Positions 55,709 to 63,213 of a DNA stretch of 64,000 nucleotides are shown piece after piece. A model generated the notes under the pieces. It did not search any database, was not told the DNA's origin, and worked only from the letters and a program-made list of their open reading frames with translations. The stretch's first letter is position 1, and each line of letters opens with the position of its first letter. The position numbers and the translations under genes were made by a program. The stretch comes from a virus, in IMG/VR virus record IMGVR_UViG_3300037247_000810, positions 1 through 64,000 of that record; one strand, given 5' to 3'.

Positions 55709-55839
55709 GGCTGGCCGGACTTTATTTCCGAGAATCTTTTGAGCCCTGGCCAGGTGTTCCTACACCCTAGAACGTGTTGGCGGGCGGAACGTTACTCCCT
55801 GCTCCTACCCCTTCAGGAATCCCTCAGGATGCCGATACT
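55681..55839. repeat. 30-base perfect inverted repeat
   Basis: The 30 bases at 55681-55710 are the exact reverse complement of those at 55810-55839, 99 bases apart. Each arm contains one copy of the promoter CCTTCAGGAAT..TGCCGATACT. The 99-base middle includes the palindrome CCTGGCCAGG. A divergent promoter pair or replication-related structure. Confidence 0.85.
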
Positions 55840-55841
55840 TA
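55812..55841 (+). promoter_or_regulatory. repeated phage promoter, copy B (rightward)
   Basis: TTCAGG (55812-55817), 18 bases ending ATGCCGA, TACTTA (55836-55841). Directed at the non-coding control region and the genes from 56955 on. Confidence 0.65.
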
Positions 55842-56854
55842 GAGTGGAAGGGCTGGTACGCTGGTATCGCCCGCCAGGGCTCTACGGAGCTCTGGTACGC
55901 CGACCGCCACCCGTCAGCCCCTTCCACCTTGACAAACGAATAGCGGTCAACGCGGGCGATGGGCGCGGGAGATTCCTTCCCGTAGGCGGTTCGGTAGGTG
56001 TGTTCCCTCTCTCCTCTCCCGCCCCCATCGCTCCCGTTGACCGTAGCGCAGGCGTCCGGCGCATCGAACGGACGCGAGCCAGCGACCGCCCACGGCGGCG
56101 TCGGGAAGACCGGGAGCTTCTAAGGGAGCCCGCCCCCCCCCCGCGCGACTAGAACAGGTGAGCTACAGGGGCCAAATACACTATTGCACTAGAGCGGTCA
56201 CAATTTCACTATGGGGCCAGCGGTCACTATGGGGCCAGCGGTCACTATCAACGAGGCGGGCCAACTATGGCCGCTATCGCTCGCCAGGGCCAGCGATGGC
56301 CTACAAGGGAGCAGGGAGCGGAGCCGGGGCCAGGAATGGCCCGTGGGCCAAACTTGCGGCGCGGGGCCAGGGAGCAGGGAGCTCGGCCAGGGAGCCCATA
56401 CCGGAGCAGGGAGCCGGGCCAAGGGGAAGGAAGCGGCCGCCGGTACGTCGCCGGGCCAGACACTCGGCCGCCGGGCCGGGGCCAGTCCTCCGCTCCCTGC
56501 TCCCTGCTCCCTTGGCGGGCCAGAACGTGGCAGTGATTTCGCCAGCACTATCGTTCAACGTAGACGTCCCCGGCGGGCCAGGGAGCTTTGGGGGCGGGCA
56601 GATTCTGAGGTGGCGGCCGGGCCAGGGAGCAGGATCACCCACCGTTCCCCATTTTCCCCCACGCTCACCCTTGCACCCCGTCCCAGACTACCGGGCCAGG
56701 ATCGGGCCAGTAGCTCTCGCCTGTGACCCTCCAAAGCCCCTTCCCTGGAAAGGCTCCAAAGCCCCTCAAAGGGGCCAGTGAGTGGAAAGCCCCTCGAAAG
56801 GCTGTCCGGCGCAGGCGGAAAGCCCCTGGTATGCTGGCATCGGGCAATCCCCCT
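55842..56854. other. non-coding control region
   Basis: No reading frame here has a convincing start or protein-like composition. The stretch holds GC-rich blocks, a triple direct repeat around CACTATGGGGCCAGCGGT (56210-56250), about 17 copies of GGGCCA on the plus strand, several GGGAGCAGGGAGC direct repeats with one inverted copy (near 56495-56518) that could form a hairpin, and AAAGCCCCT repeats near 56730-56830. It lies between the two divergent small-gene arrays, so it is a candidate origin or regulatory hub. Confidence 0.5.
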
Positions 56855-56884
56855 TCAGGAATGGGGCAACGTGCCGATACTTAT
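56855..56884 (+). promoter_or_regulatory. repeated phage promoter, copy C
   Basis: TTCAGG (56855-56860), 18 bases ending GTGCCGA, TACTTA (56879-56884), followed by TGGTAGACC. Shares CCTTCAGGAAT and TGCCGATACTTA with copy B while the middle differs, which shows that both boxes and their distance are kept. Confidence 0.7.
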
Positions 56885-56954
56885 GGTAGACCAATGGTGC
56901 GGGCTAAGGCGGTAGTCTGCGCCCATATAGCTTGTACTGAGAGGAGGGGCCAAT

Positions 56955-57083
56955 ATGAGACAGACGGGACAGGGCCACAAGTGCGCGAGGTACATCAATG
57001 CACGGGGCGAGATGATCGACCCCGCGAAGCAGAACGGTATCGGCTGTCGGGTCTGCTGCGCGCCGGACGGCAGAGTGAGCTAG
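56955..57083 (+). CDS. 42-residue Cys-rich protein
   Basis: MRQTGQGHKCARYINARGEM, then GIGCRVCCAPDGRVS. Four cysteines may bind a metal. GAGGAGGGGCCAAT precedes the ATG. First coding gene of the right array, 70 bases after promoter copy C. Confidence 0.55.
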   Translation: MRQTGQGHKCARYINARGEMIDPAKQNGIGCRVCCAPDGRVS

Positions 57084-57099
57084 GAAGGAGGGCCACAAG

Positions 57100-57138
57100 A
57101 TGCTAATCATCTACCAGGCAACGCTAACCATCACTTAG
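57100..57138 (+). CDS. 12-codon possible leader peptide
   Basis: MLIIYQATLTIT behind a perfect AAGGAGG site. Too short to be sure; promoter copy D begins just behind its stop codon. Confidence 0.3.
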   Translation: MLIIYQATLTIT

Positions 57139-57143
57139 AGGGC

Positions 57144-57173
57144 TTCAGATTCCCGGCGGGCGGTCGATACTAC
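57144..57173 (+). promoter_or_regulatory. repeated phage promoter, copy D
   Basis: TTCAGA (57144-57149), 18 bases ending GTCGA, TACTAC (57168-57173), then CAGTGAAGGGG. The spacing equals that in the other copies; copy E has the similar CACTGAAAGGGG downstream. Confidence 0.6.
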
Positions 57174-57278
57174 CAGTGAAGGGGTGTAACGCTAGGGGTG
57201 CTACCGCGTTCCACATTATAGAGGGATCGGCAGTCCGGTCGAAGGATTGACCCAAGCAGAAGGAGGGCCAAAAAAAAT

Positions 57279-57611
57279 ATGGTGAAGATCGGGACAACCA
57301 ATAAGCCTACGATCATAAGCAAGGGCGGAACCCATTACATCCAATGCAACGGGCGGACACACGTGGTGTTACCCTATGACGGGTACACGCGGATTGATGG
57401 CCCCTGCAAGGGCGCTGGCGATTCGCGGCATCACGATGACTATCTCACCATGATGCTGGCCGCAGACCGGCTAATGACTGGTCTAACCCAGGATCACGCG
57501 GACGCGGCGCAACGTGCGCTTGATCTGTTCGAGGAAACGATAGGCTGCCCGACAGGTGGCAAGTGCGTGGACGCGGAAGCGGAAGTCTGCAACCGCTGCC
57601 AGGGAGCCTAG
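57279..57611 (+). CDS. hypothetical protein
   Basis: 110 residues. Beta-rich start (KIGTTNKPTIISKGGTHYIQCNGRTHVVLPYDG), helical middle (YLTMMLAADRLMTGLTQDHADAAQRALDLFEETIG) and CNRC near the end. AAGGAGGGCCAAAAAAAAT precedes the ATG. Not recognised. Confidence 0.5.
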   Translation: MVKIGTTNKPTIISKGGTHYIQCNGRTHVVLPYDGYTRIDGPCKGAGDSRHHDDYLTMMLAADRLMTGLTQDHADAAQRALDLFEETIGCPTGGKCVDAEAEVCNRCQGA

Positions 57612-57645
57612 TATGCGGCACCTGGCTGTAAAAGAAGGGCCAAGC

Positions 57646-57753
57646 ATGAGACATAACCCGAAGGCGATGGCACAGGTTCTCACAGTCGAAGGCTTCCTTC
57701 GCTGGTGCGAGGGCAAACCACTGAACGCGCAGGACTTCAAGAGCCAAGTATGA
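57646..57753 (+). CDS. 35-residue hypothetical protein
   Basis: MRHNPKAMAQVLTVEGFLRW, then CEGKPLNAQDFKSQV. The ATG at 57646 follows GAAGGGCCAAGC, the common leader of this array; an in-frame ATG at 57613 lacks it. The end overlaps the next start (ATGA). Confidence 0.5.
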   Translation: MRHNPKAMAQVLTVEGFLRWCEGKPLNAQDFKSQV

Positions 57754-57917
57754 AGTACAGCAATAAGGTTGACATGGGGACTCTCTGCGAATGCGGTGCC
57801 CCACTACGTGAGCATCGAGGTACGGCGGCTCAATGTCCACCTCTCAACGACTTTGGGCAGACGTTCCGGCCAGCCGACAAGGGCATCGCCCAGAAGGAGG
57901 GCCAAGCACGAGCATGA
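57750..57917 (+). CDS. 55-residue hypothetical protein
   Basis: MKYSNKVDMGTLCECGAPLR with CEC and a later single Cys; possibly one metal site with His. It overlaps both neighbours by ATGA. Not recognised. Confidence 0.5.
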   Translation: MKYSNKVDMGTLCECGAPLREHRGTAAQCPPLNDFGQTFRPADKGIAQKEGQARA

Positions 57918-58027
57918 GCAATCAATTATGGATAGCCGAGACACGGAATGGGGCCACGGTGGGCTGGCTCGTCATAGACAAGCGGACGGGCCAAATCGTG
58001 CGCGCCATTCGCTACGCAGATCGATAG
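57914..58027 (+). CDS. 37-residue hypothetical protein
   Basis: MSNQLWIAETRNGATVGWLV followed by IDKRTGQIVRAIRYADR: three strands of a small sheet. AAGGAGGGCCAAGC stands upstream; the ATG overlaps the previous stop. Confidence 0.5.
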   Translation: MSNQLWIAETRNGATVGWLVIDKRTGQIVRAIRYADR

Positions 58028-58038
58028 GAGGGCCAAGC

Positions 58039-58422
58039 ATGAGAACATACGAGCAACTGGCAGAAACCGAGCCGGAGCACGACTTCCGACTCGAAGGCGA
58101 AGGGCCAATGACCTCGGTATTCCGGCTGATCCCGCTGACCACCGTGGCCAAGGTGTGGGTCGCGCTGAACGTGGGCGAGGGCGGAGAAGACTTCCAGCCC
58201 GACTACCCTACGCTCTACGTGGAGCACAGGTATATCGAGCCCCTGCTAGAAGGCATCGGCGAGGCGGGCTTGACCGTCAATGTCATAGAGCGGGCGGTAG
58301 CCGCTAGCACGCCGGGCAGCGCACGCTTGTGCCAGCACTGTAACGAGCCGGTCGCTGGTGCTGGCACCTGCCCACATTGCGGGCTACAGGCGGCGCGTGA
58401 AACTTACCACGGAAGGGCCTAG
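58039..58422 (+). CDS. hypothetical protein with a C-terminal zinc ribbon
   Basis: 127 residues. An alpha/beta part (FRLIPLTTVAKVWVALNVGEG), then CQHCNEPVAGAGTCPHCGLQA, a textbook zinc ribbon. TAGGAGGGCCAAGC precedes the ATG. Unknown role. Confidence 0.55.
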   Translation: MRTYEQLAETEPEHDFRLEGEGPMTSVFRLIPLTTVAKVWVALNVGEGGEDFQPDYPTLYVEHRYIEPLLEGIGEAGLTVNVIERAVAASTPGSARLCQHCNEPVAGAGTCPHCGLQAARETYHGRA

Positions 58423-58423
58423 C

Positions 58424-58630
58424 ATGACGGTACATTCACACGCCCCATGCCAGGACTGCGGAGAGATGCGGGCGATCATGCCCACGACGGGCCAAGACGG
58501 CACCAAGAAGGCCAAGCGGTGTGCGCCCTGCCTGCGGAAACTGCGCGGGCGACCGCCCATCGTAAGCCAAGATGATCGCCGCCTGCAAAAACTAGCGGAG
58601 AAGCACAAGAGAGAGGAGGCCAAGGCGTGA
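58424..58630 (+). CDS. zinc-binding basic protein
   Basis: 68 residues. CQDCGEMRA and CAPCLRK are two CxxC pairs, then a basic helix (DDRRLQKLAEKHKREEAKA). It starts right after the preceding gene. Probably nucleic-acid binding. Confidence 0.5.
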   Translation: MTVHSHAPCQDCGEMRAIMPTTGQDGTKKAKRCAPCLRKLRGRPPIVSQDDRRLQKLAEKHKREEAKA

Positions 58631-58770
58631 CGTACAAGATCATCCGGTTCCGGCTCAATAGCAGCTCGCGCACCATCAAGCGGGGCCTGAGTCTGGAAGA
58701 GGCACAGGCACACTGCAAGCGGGAAGACACCCACGGGCCAGGTTGGTTCGACGGGTATGACCAGGAATAG
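58627..58770 (+). CDS. 47-residue phage protein, GTG start
   Basis: The end LSLEEAQAHCKREDTHGPGWFDGYD resembles a small family seen in many phages that infect high-GC bacteria (L.LEEAQ.HC.REDT.G.GWFDGY). Its function is unknown. GTG at 58627 overlaps the previous stop (GTGA). Confidence 0.6.
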   Translation: MTYKIIRFRLNSSSRTIKRGLSLEEAQAHCKREDTHGPGWFDGYDQE

Positions 58771-58785
58771 GGAGGAGGGCCAAGA

Positions 58786-59859
58786 ATGAGTAAAACCAAC
58801 GCACAGGTGCAAGAGGCATTCGGCCAGGGTAAGGCGGCCAGCAACAGTCGGGCCACGCTAGAGAGCAGGGCTCCATTCAACGAGCCTAACTATACGTTCC
58901 TAACGTCCTACCAAACCACTATCGCCATCCGTCGGGCCAAAGATGGGGCTGAATTCCACGATGCCCATCACTACAGCCCGACAACGAGCCAGCATCAGCG
59001 GGGCCACTATGACCAGCCCAACTTCAGTTTCGATTGCGTTGCGGAGCTAATAGGGCCTCGCTGGTATGAGACGGCGCACATCCTGGACTGGGGGCCAAGG
59101 CAGTGCTCCAACCCTGAGTGCCAACGGGAGCGCGACGTCCAAGGCGAAGCCTTCCGCGTTGGCCTTATGAAGTGGTACGGCGACATCTTCAGCAAATGCT
59201 GGGGCCTGGGCGACCCGCAGGATCGGCACGATGTCACGATCCCCGCCTACACCAACGGGCATTGGCCTCACGTCGCCGCCGTCCTGCTGTCGTTTGACAG
59301 CAGGGGCCAGCAGGTGCTCTGCGGCTTCGAGCGGGGCAAGGCACTACCGCCCTTCGGCCGCACTGACCAGTTGTGGGCGACCATCCTGCCGTTCCGCGTA
59401 CATGACGTGGTGCAGGCGTTCGAGGCGCTAAAGCCCTCTTACGTGCGGAACGCCGAGCACAGCAACGCCATCGGCCAAACCGCCGAACCGCGCATACGCG
59501 CCGAAGAGGTGCCCACAGTGGCCATCCATCGGCAAGGCGACCTGTACTTTGTCGAATGCCCCAACGGGCACGGGCCACCGAAGGCAGCCGTCAAGCTGGA
59601 CGGGGCAACGCTCCCGCCGGGGGAGCGCGCCAGTCACCAGGCCAACCAAGTGCGCGTAGTATTCGGTGATGACGCGGCGCAAGCATTTCACGCGGGCACG
59701 GGTGTATGGCGCATCTGGGCCAAGGGCAACGTCGATCACCCTGAGCACGCCCGCCTGCGCCTGAAGGGATGGCACCGCGTCCTACAGTCGGCGGCGGTAC
59801 GCGGCGCGTCTAGCGCCTACAGGCACCCAATGGGCGGTGGAAGCGTAGGCATCGACTGA
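58786..59859 (+). CDS. hypothetical protein
   Basis: 357 residues, the largest of the right array. Residues 80-170 (FDCVAELIGPRWYETAHILDWGPRQCSNPECQRERD) have Cys and His pairs; the rest alternates strands and helices without a recognised motif. GGAGGAGGGCCAAG precedes the ATG. No signal peptide or membrane span. Confidence 0.5.
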   Translation: MSKTNAQVQEAFGQGKAASNSRATLESRAPFNEPNYTFLTSYQTTIAIRRAKDGAEFHDAHHYSPTTSQHQRGHYDQPNFSFDCVAELIGPRWYETAHILDWGPRQCSNPECQRERDVQGEAFRVGLMKWYGDIFSKCWGLGDPQDRHDVTIPAYTNGHWPHVAAVLLSFDSRGQQVLCGFERGKALPPFGRTDQLWATILPFRVHDVVQAFEALKPSYVRNAEHSNAIGQTAEPRIRAEEVPTVAIHRQGDLYFVECPNGHGPPKAAVKLDGATLPPGERASHQANQVRVVFGDDAAQAFHAGTGVWRIWAKGNVDHPEHARLRLKGWHRVLQSAAVRGASSAYRHPMGGGSVGID

Positions 59860-60104
59860 TGGCTAGTGATGAGCACATGGTCAAGTTCGGTACGCTACAC
59901 CCTGACGAGTCGCTAACGAACGTCCGGCACATCCCCCAAGCGGACATCGGGGCCTGCCCGCACGCGATCTTCCATCCCGATCATTACCGGCTTGACGGTA
60001 CATGCAGGTGCGACGACCCCGACGAGAGGGCCAAGATGATCGCGGAGTGGGGTTATGAAGCCAGCGACTTCGAGGGGCCAACAAGAGAGGAGGCCAAGGC
60101 ATGA
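59859..60104 (+). CDS. hypothetical protein ending DFEGPTREEAKA
   Basis: 81 residues with ACPHAIFHPDHYRLDGTCRCDD as a possible metal site. The last 12 residues and the ribosome-binding site of the next gene are coded by the same bases; this segment is duplicated inside the next gene (60260-60296). Confidence 0.5.
   Translation: MASDEHMVKFGTLHPDESLTNVRHIPQADIGACPHAIFHPDHYRLDGTCRCDDPDERAKMIAEWGYEASDFEGPTREEAKA
60063..60099 (+). repeat. 37-base direct repeat, first copy
   Basis: The sequence coding SDFEGPTREEAK with its embedded AGAGAGGAGG site recurs at 60260-60296 with one mismatch. First copy is followed by GCATGA (stop and start overlap). Confidence 0.85.
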
Positions 60105-60808
60105 CAAACAGGAGCTATCTCAAAAACATGCTGCGCTGTATTGAGGCATGGCTCGGCACGGCGGAGCGTTACTGCGGCGATGAGCGAACCCTCGGTAACG
60201 TCCTAGAGCACATCAAGGCGGCCCAGAGACAAGTACACGCCGCCGAGGAGGCCGAGGTCAGCGACTTCGAGGGGCCAACGAGAGAGGAGGCCAAGGTAAG
60301 AGAATACTACACGCTAGTCGACCGGGACGTCGGGAAGAATTGGCTGTTGGCCTTCGAGCAGACGTGGTTGGTCAGCGACTTCATGGGCCGAATACTGCCG
60401 ACCGATGTGGGCAAGCGGGTCTACCAACAGGGCGACGTACTCCAAATCGAGAGCAATAATCAACGCTCACGCCGCTTTGGGATATGGCCTTGGTGCGAGT
60501 GTATGGACACACTCTGTCGCGCAACGATCGCGGATACTGGCCATCATCCGGCGAGCGGACGCCCACCAGCGGTCGGCTGCGGCCAGCCTGCGGTCATGCG
60601 CCTATTCCAAGTGACCATGCTCCAAGTGACTATAATGGTGCATAGGACACTGCTCGTGGAAGGCAAGCCAATCGCCTTCTGCGAGCCATGCGGGGACAAT
60701 GCTCTGCAATCGGGCGCGTTCGCCACCAGTGAGGACACGGCGGCTGCGCTGCGGGCAGAAGAAGTCCATTACATCACACACGGCTACCCGCCGGAAGAGG
60801 GCCAGTGA
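60101..60808 (+). CDS. hypothetical fused protein
   Basis: 235 residues in two parts. The first 66 residues (helical, ending SDFEGPTREEAK) look like a complete small protein; residues 67-235 start REYYTLVDRDVGKNWLLAFEQTWLV and contain Cys pairs (CECMDTLC, CEPCG). At the junction the stop/start overlap present in the first repeat copy is changed, so two genes appear joined. Function unknown. Confidence 0.5.
   Translation: MTNRSYLKNMLRCIEAWLGTAERYCGDERTLGNVLEHIKAAQRQVHAAEEAEVSDFEGPTREEAKVREYYTLVDRDVGKNWLLAFEQTWLVSDFMGRILPTDVGKRVYQQGDVLQIESNNQRSRRFGIWPWCECMDTLCRATIADTGHHPASGRPPAVGCGQPAVMRLFQVTMLQVTIMVHRTLLVEGKPIAFCEPCGDNALQSGAFATSEDTAAALRAEEVHYITHGYPPEEGQ
60260..60296 (+). repeat. 37-base direct repeat, second copy at a gene fusion
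   Basis: Same segment as 60063-60099, now inside one reading frame. It is followed by GTAAGAG where the first copy has GCATGAC. Confidence 0.85.
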
Positions 60809-61140
60809 TGGACGGGGCACCGCAGATTATGAGGCTGGCCGAAGCGGTACTTCGCTCCGGTGACGTTGAGGAAGCAGAGCGGGCTTTCGCCGCATTGGCC
60901 GCCGCCGATATTCACGCAGCGAACGACCTGGCCCGCGTCCTAATTCGAGCCATACCTCAGTCGGGGCCAATGTGGACGGCCATCTTACGTCAAGCGATGA
61001 CCAGCCAACTGGTCGATCAGTACAACCAGGAACAAGAGCAGCCCAAGCCAATAGACTGGGGTCAAACGGACGCGGCGGACACTGCCGATGGGATAGCCGC
61101 TCGGATGGGATGGCGGGATGTGGAGCGCCAAGGGGCATGA
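60808..61140 (+). CDS. hypothetical helical protein
   Basis: 110 residues, helical repeats (LAEAVLRSGDVEEAERAFAALAAADIHAANDLARVLIRAI). The ATG overlaps the previous stop (TGATG). Looks like a short TPR-like helix bundle, which is uncertain. Confidence 0.5.
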   Translation: MDGAPQIMRLAEAVLRSGDVEEAERAFAALAAADIHAANDLARVLIRAIPQSGPMWTAILRQAMTSQLVDQYNQEQEQPKPIDWGQTDAADTADGIAARMGWRDVERQGA

Positions 61141-61217
61141 GGAAGCTGATCTACGCCGTAACACTGGCGCTAGCACTCTGTGCCATCGCCCAGGAGCTAG
61201 CAAGGGCGGGGGCATGA
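61137..61217 (+). CDS. 26-residue membrane or signal-like peptide
   Basis: MRKLIYAVTLALALCAIAQE and six more residues: a basic start and a hydrophobic core, like a signal peptide without a mature part. It overlaps the previous gene (ATGA). Real translation is plausible. Confidence 0.4.
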   Translation: MRKLIYAVTLALALCAIAQELARAGA

Positions 61218-61463
61218 GAGCTTGTAACGTTTGGGACGGTGGCGGCGTTATACAGTTGAGGGTGCAGCGCAGGCAGTGGGCTGCTGCCCGCCGCTCCCCT
61301 CACTCCTACCGAGCGGCACGGATGCCGCGACGGGGCCAAGAGCGGGGTGCCCCGTCGCCGGTCAGCAGTTTCGTGGCCAAGTCGTCTCAGCTTGGCCCGC
61401 CTTCCTTCCTGCTGATCGGCGACAGGCCACCCGGCCCGAATCTTACAGAAGGGGGTGATCAGT

Positions 61464-61601
61464 ATGGGCATAACGGAGTACACGCGCTGGTGGATTACGC
61501 ATCCCTGGCACGTGACGGGCACGCCAGAGAGCGGTAAGGTGCCGCCGGACTGTGATTGTGATACCTGCACGGAGAAGCGAGCCAGGGCTGCTAGGCCCTA
61601 G
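61464..61601 (+). CDS. 45-residue Cys-containing protein
   Basis: MGITEYTRWWITHPWHVTGT, then PPDCDCDTCTEKRARAARP. The CxCxxC cluster can bind a metal. GAAGGGGGTGATC is a strong ribosome-binding site. This is preferred over a longer frame from 61214 in another phase, whose composition is not protein-like. Confidence 0.55.
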   Translation: MGITEYTRWWITHPWHVTGTPESGKVPPDCDCDTCTEKRARAARP

Positions 61602-61616
61602 AGAGGAGGCCAAGAT

Positions 61617-61979
61617 ATGACGGAGTACCTAGACCTGCTGGATTTGGCCGAGGAATTGGCCGATCTGAAGGAACGAACGGAGTCGGAGGATGATCCGCTG
61701 GACGATGCCGATAAGGAACGGCTGGCCGCCTTGGTCGAGCTAGAGGGCCAACTGTGCACCGACATAGCGGATTACGCCTCGAACGAGCAGATGTTGATCC
61801 CCGAAGAGGAGTTCGAGGACTACGCCCAGGAGTTTGCTTACGACGTGGACTTCGCGTCGCGGGCCGATGATAACCCGTTGCACGCATTCATCGACTGGGC
61901 GGGGTGGGCCAACTACATCAAGGACGACTACACCGAGGTCACGTTTGAGGGCCAGACCTACCTGATTCGAGCTTACTAG
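61617..61979 (+). CDS. acidic protein, possibly ArdA-like antirestriction
   Basis: 120 residues, very acidic. FEDYAQEFAYDVDFASRADDNPLHAFIDWAGWANYIKDDYTEVTFEGQTYLIR resembles a widespread phage family with Y.EE......P....IDW.....N...DYTEV.F.G.TYL.R, which shares the end pattern of ArdA (DNA-mimic antirestriction). Negative charge supports DNA mimicry, but the match is only partial. GAGGAGGCCAAGAT precedes the ATG. Confidence 0.45.
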   Translation: MTEYLDLLDLAEELADLKERTESEDDPLDDADKERLAALVELEGQLCTDIADYASNEQMLIPEEEFEDYAQEFAYDVDFASRADDNPLHAFIDWAGWANYIKDDYTEVTFEGQTYLIRAY

Positions 61980-61993
61980 AGAGGAGGCCAGAT

Positions 61994-62536
61994 ATGGCAA
62001 GACAGCAGTTTGAACGAGGCCAGACGGTCTACGTACACCGCTACAGTGGCCGTTGGCAGAAGGCAATCGTGGCCGACCCGGACATCGTGAAGATGTCCCC
62101 CGGCTGGCACGGCAAGAAGCGGGCCATCAACTACGTCGGGGTCAACTACGTTGATATGGTCGGCGTCGACCGCCAGTGGGACATACTGAACAACCGGCTG
62201 CGTATCATCACCGAAGAGGAGAACGCGAAGCTCGACCGGGCCAAGGACATCGGCAAGCTGCACCAGATCATCGCCGACTACCGCGCCTTCGAGACGAATT
62301 TCGCCAAGTACGTCGAGCAGGCCAGAATCATCCTTGAGGAACAAGTCACCAAGGCTGGCCTGGACGACATCGACGAGTTGGCCCACTACCTGCGCGGGAC
62401 GTTCAGCTTCCGAGGCGACTACAGCCGCTTGACGCGGGGCGAGGTGCGGAAGGTGCGTGCCGACAAGCGGACGGAAGCGCAGGCGGCACAGGTGACGCTA
62501 CAGGTGCTAGGCGAGCCGCCGCCGGAGCTACCCTAG
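61994..62536 (+). CDS. hypothetical protein with an SH3-like start
   Basis: 180 residues. QFERGQTVYVHRYSGRWQKAIVADPDIVKMSPGWHGKKRAINYVGVNYVDM is a small beta barrel like those in KOW/SH3 folds; the rest is helical (LHQIIADYRAFETNFAKYVEQARIILEEQVTKAG) with a basic end. Could bind nucleic acid. Not assigned to a family. Confidence 0.5.
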   Translation: MARQQFERGQTVYVHRYSGRWQKAIVADPDIVKMSPGWHGKKRAINYVGVNYVDMVGVDRQWDILNNRLRIITEEENAKLDRAKDIGKLHQIIADYRAFETNFAKYVEQARIILEEQVTKAGLDDIDELAHYLRGTFSFRGDYSRLTRGEVRKVRADKRTEAQAAQVTLQVLGEPPPELP

Positions 62537-62794
62537 ATGTCTATCGATGATGACGACACCTGCGTAACACTAACTCAAGAAGAGTTGGATGCTCTGATTG
62601 AGAAAGAGTGTCAGCGGTCGCTAGGTATCTCCCGTGAGACGTTCATCCAGCGATACAATGATGGGACGTTCAGACGCGAGGGCAACGGCTGCATATGCTG
62701 TGCTCGTGATGGCAAGGTGCGAAGCATCTCAATATGGTTCGGCATAAGCGGACGAGAAGAGTTGAACGAGGAGGCCCGCACCCATGACCAATGA
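62537..62794 (+). CDS. hypothetical protein
   Basis: 85 residues. LTQEELDALIEKECQRSLGISRETFIQRYNDGTF looks like a small helical DNA-binding or ribbon-helix-type segment; CICC follows. The ATG is directly behind the previous stop (TAGATG). Confidence 0.5.
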   Translation: MSIDDDDTCVTLTQEELDALIEKECQRSLGISRETFIQRYNDGTFRREGNGCICCARDGKVRSISIWFGISGREELNEEARTHDQ

Positions 62795-63209
62795 AATCGA
62801 GCGGATGTTCGAGCAAGAGGGCCATCGGCTGAAGGCGGCCATAGGACGGCTGAATGAGATCGGGGCCTTTGGTGGCCAGGTCTGCGAGGCGGTGGACGAA
62901 TACGGGTGGGAGCTAATGTGCGATACCTGGGCCGCGTCGGCGAACTTCAGCGACGCCTATGGAGCGGGCGACGCGGACGAGCCGGGCCAAAAAGCCAACG
63001 TCACGGTGTTCTGCGCCGCACTCGGCGGACGACTATTGCCCACGTTCGTCCCCCATAACTATACGGCAGAATGCTGGTGCGATCTGACCAACGGCGAGGG
63101 TAAGGAAGAGCTACTTATGCGGCTGGACGATCTGGAAGAGTGCCTAGAATCCTTCGCCGAGGCCATCAAGGAAAACCTGGCCGCGCTAGAGCGGGAAGGG
63201 GCCTTGTAG
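62784..63209 (+). CDS. hypothetical acidic protein
   Basis: 141 residues, alpha/beta. IERMFEQEGHRLKAAIGRLNEIGAFGGQ, then PHNYTAECWCDLTNGEGKEELLMRLDDLEECLESFAEAIKENLAALE. It overlaps the upstream gene by 11 bases. Unknown function. Confidence 0.5.
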   Translation: MTNEIERMFEQEGHRLKAAIGRLNEIGAFGGQVCEAVDEYGWELMCDTWAASANFSDAYGAGDADEPGQKANVTVFCAALGGRLLPTFVPHNYTAECWCDLTNGEGKEELLMRLDDLEECLESFAEAIKENLAALEREGAL

Positions 63210-63213
63210 TCCG

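Noticed and set aside
55516-56781. Several plus and minus frames in the control region, for example 56158-56781
   Set aside because: No ribosome-binding sites, repeat-driven composition (Arg, Gly, Pro, Ala), and frames open on all phases as expected for GC-rich repeats.
61214-61537. Frame MRACNVWDGGG and on, in another phase than the 61464 gene
   Set aside because: Overlaps a better gene with a strong ribosome-binding site, and is rich in Arg/Pro/Ser without structure.
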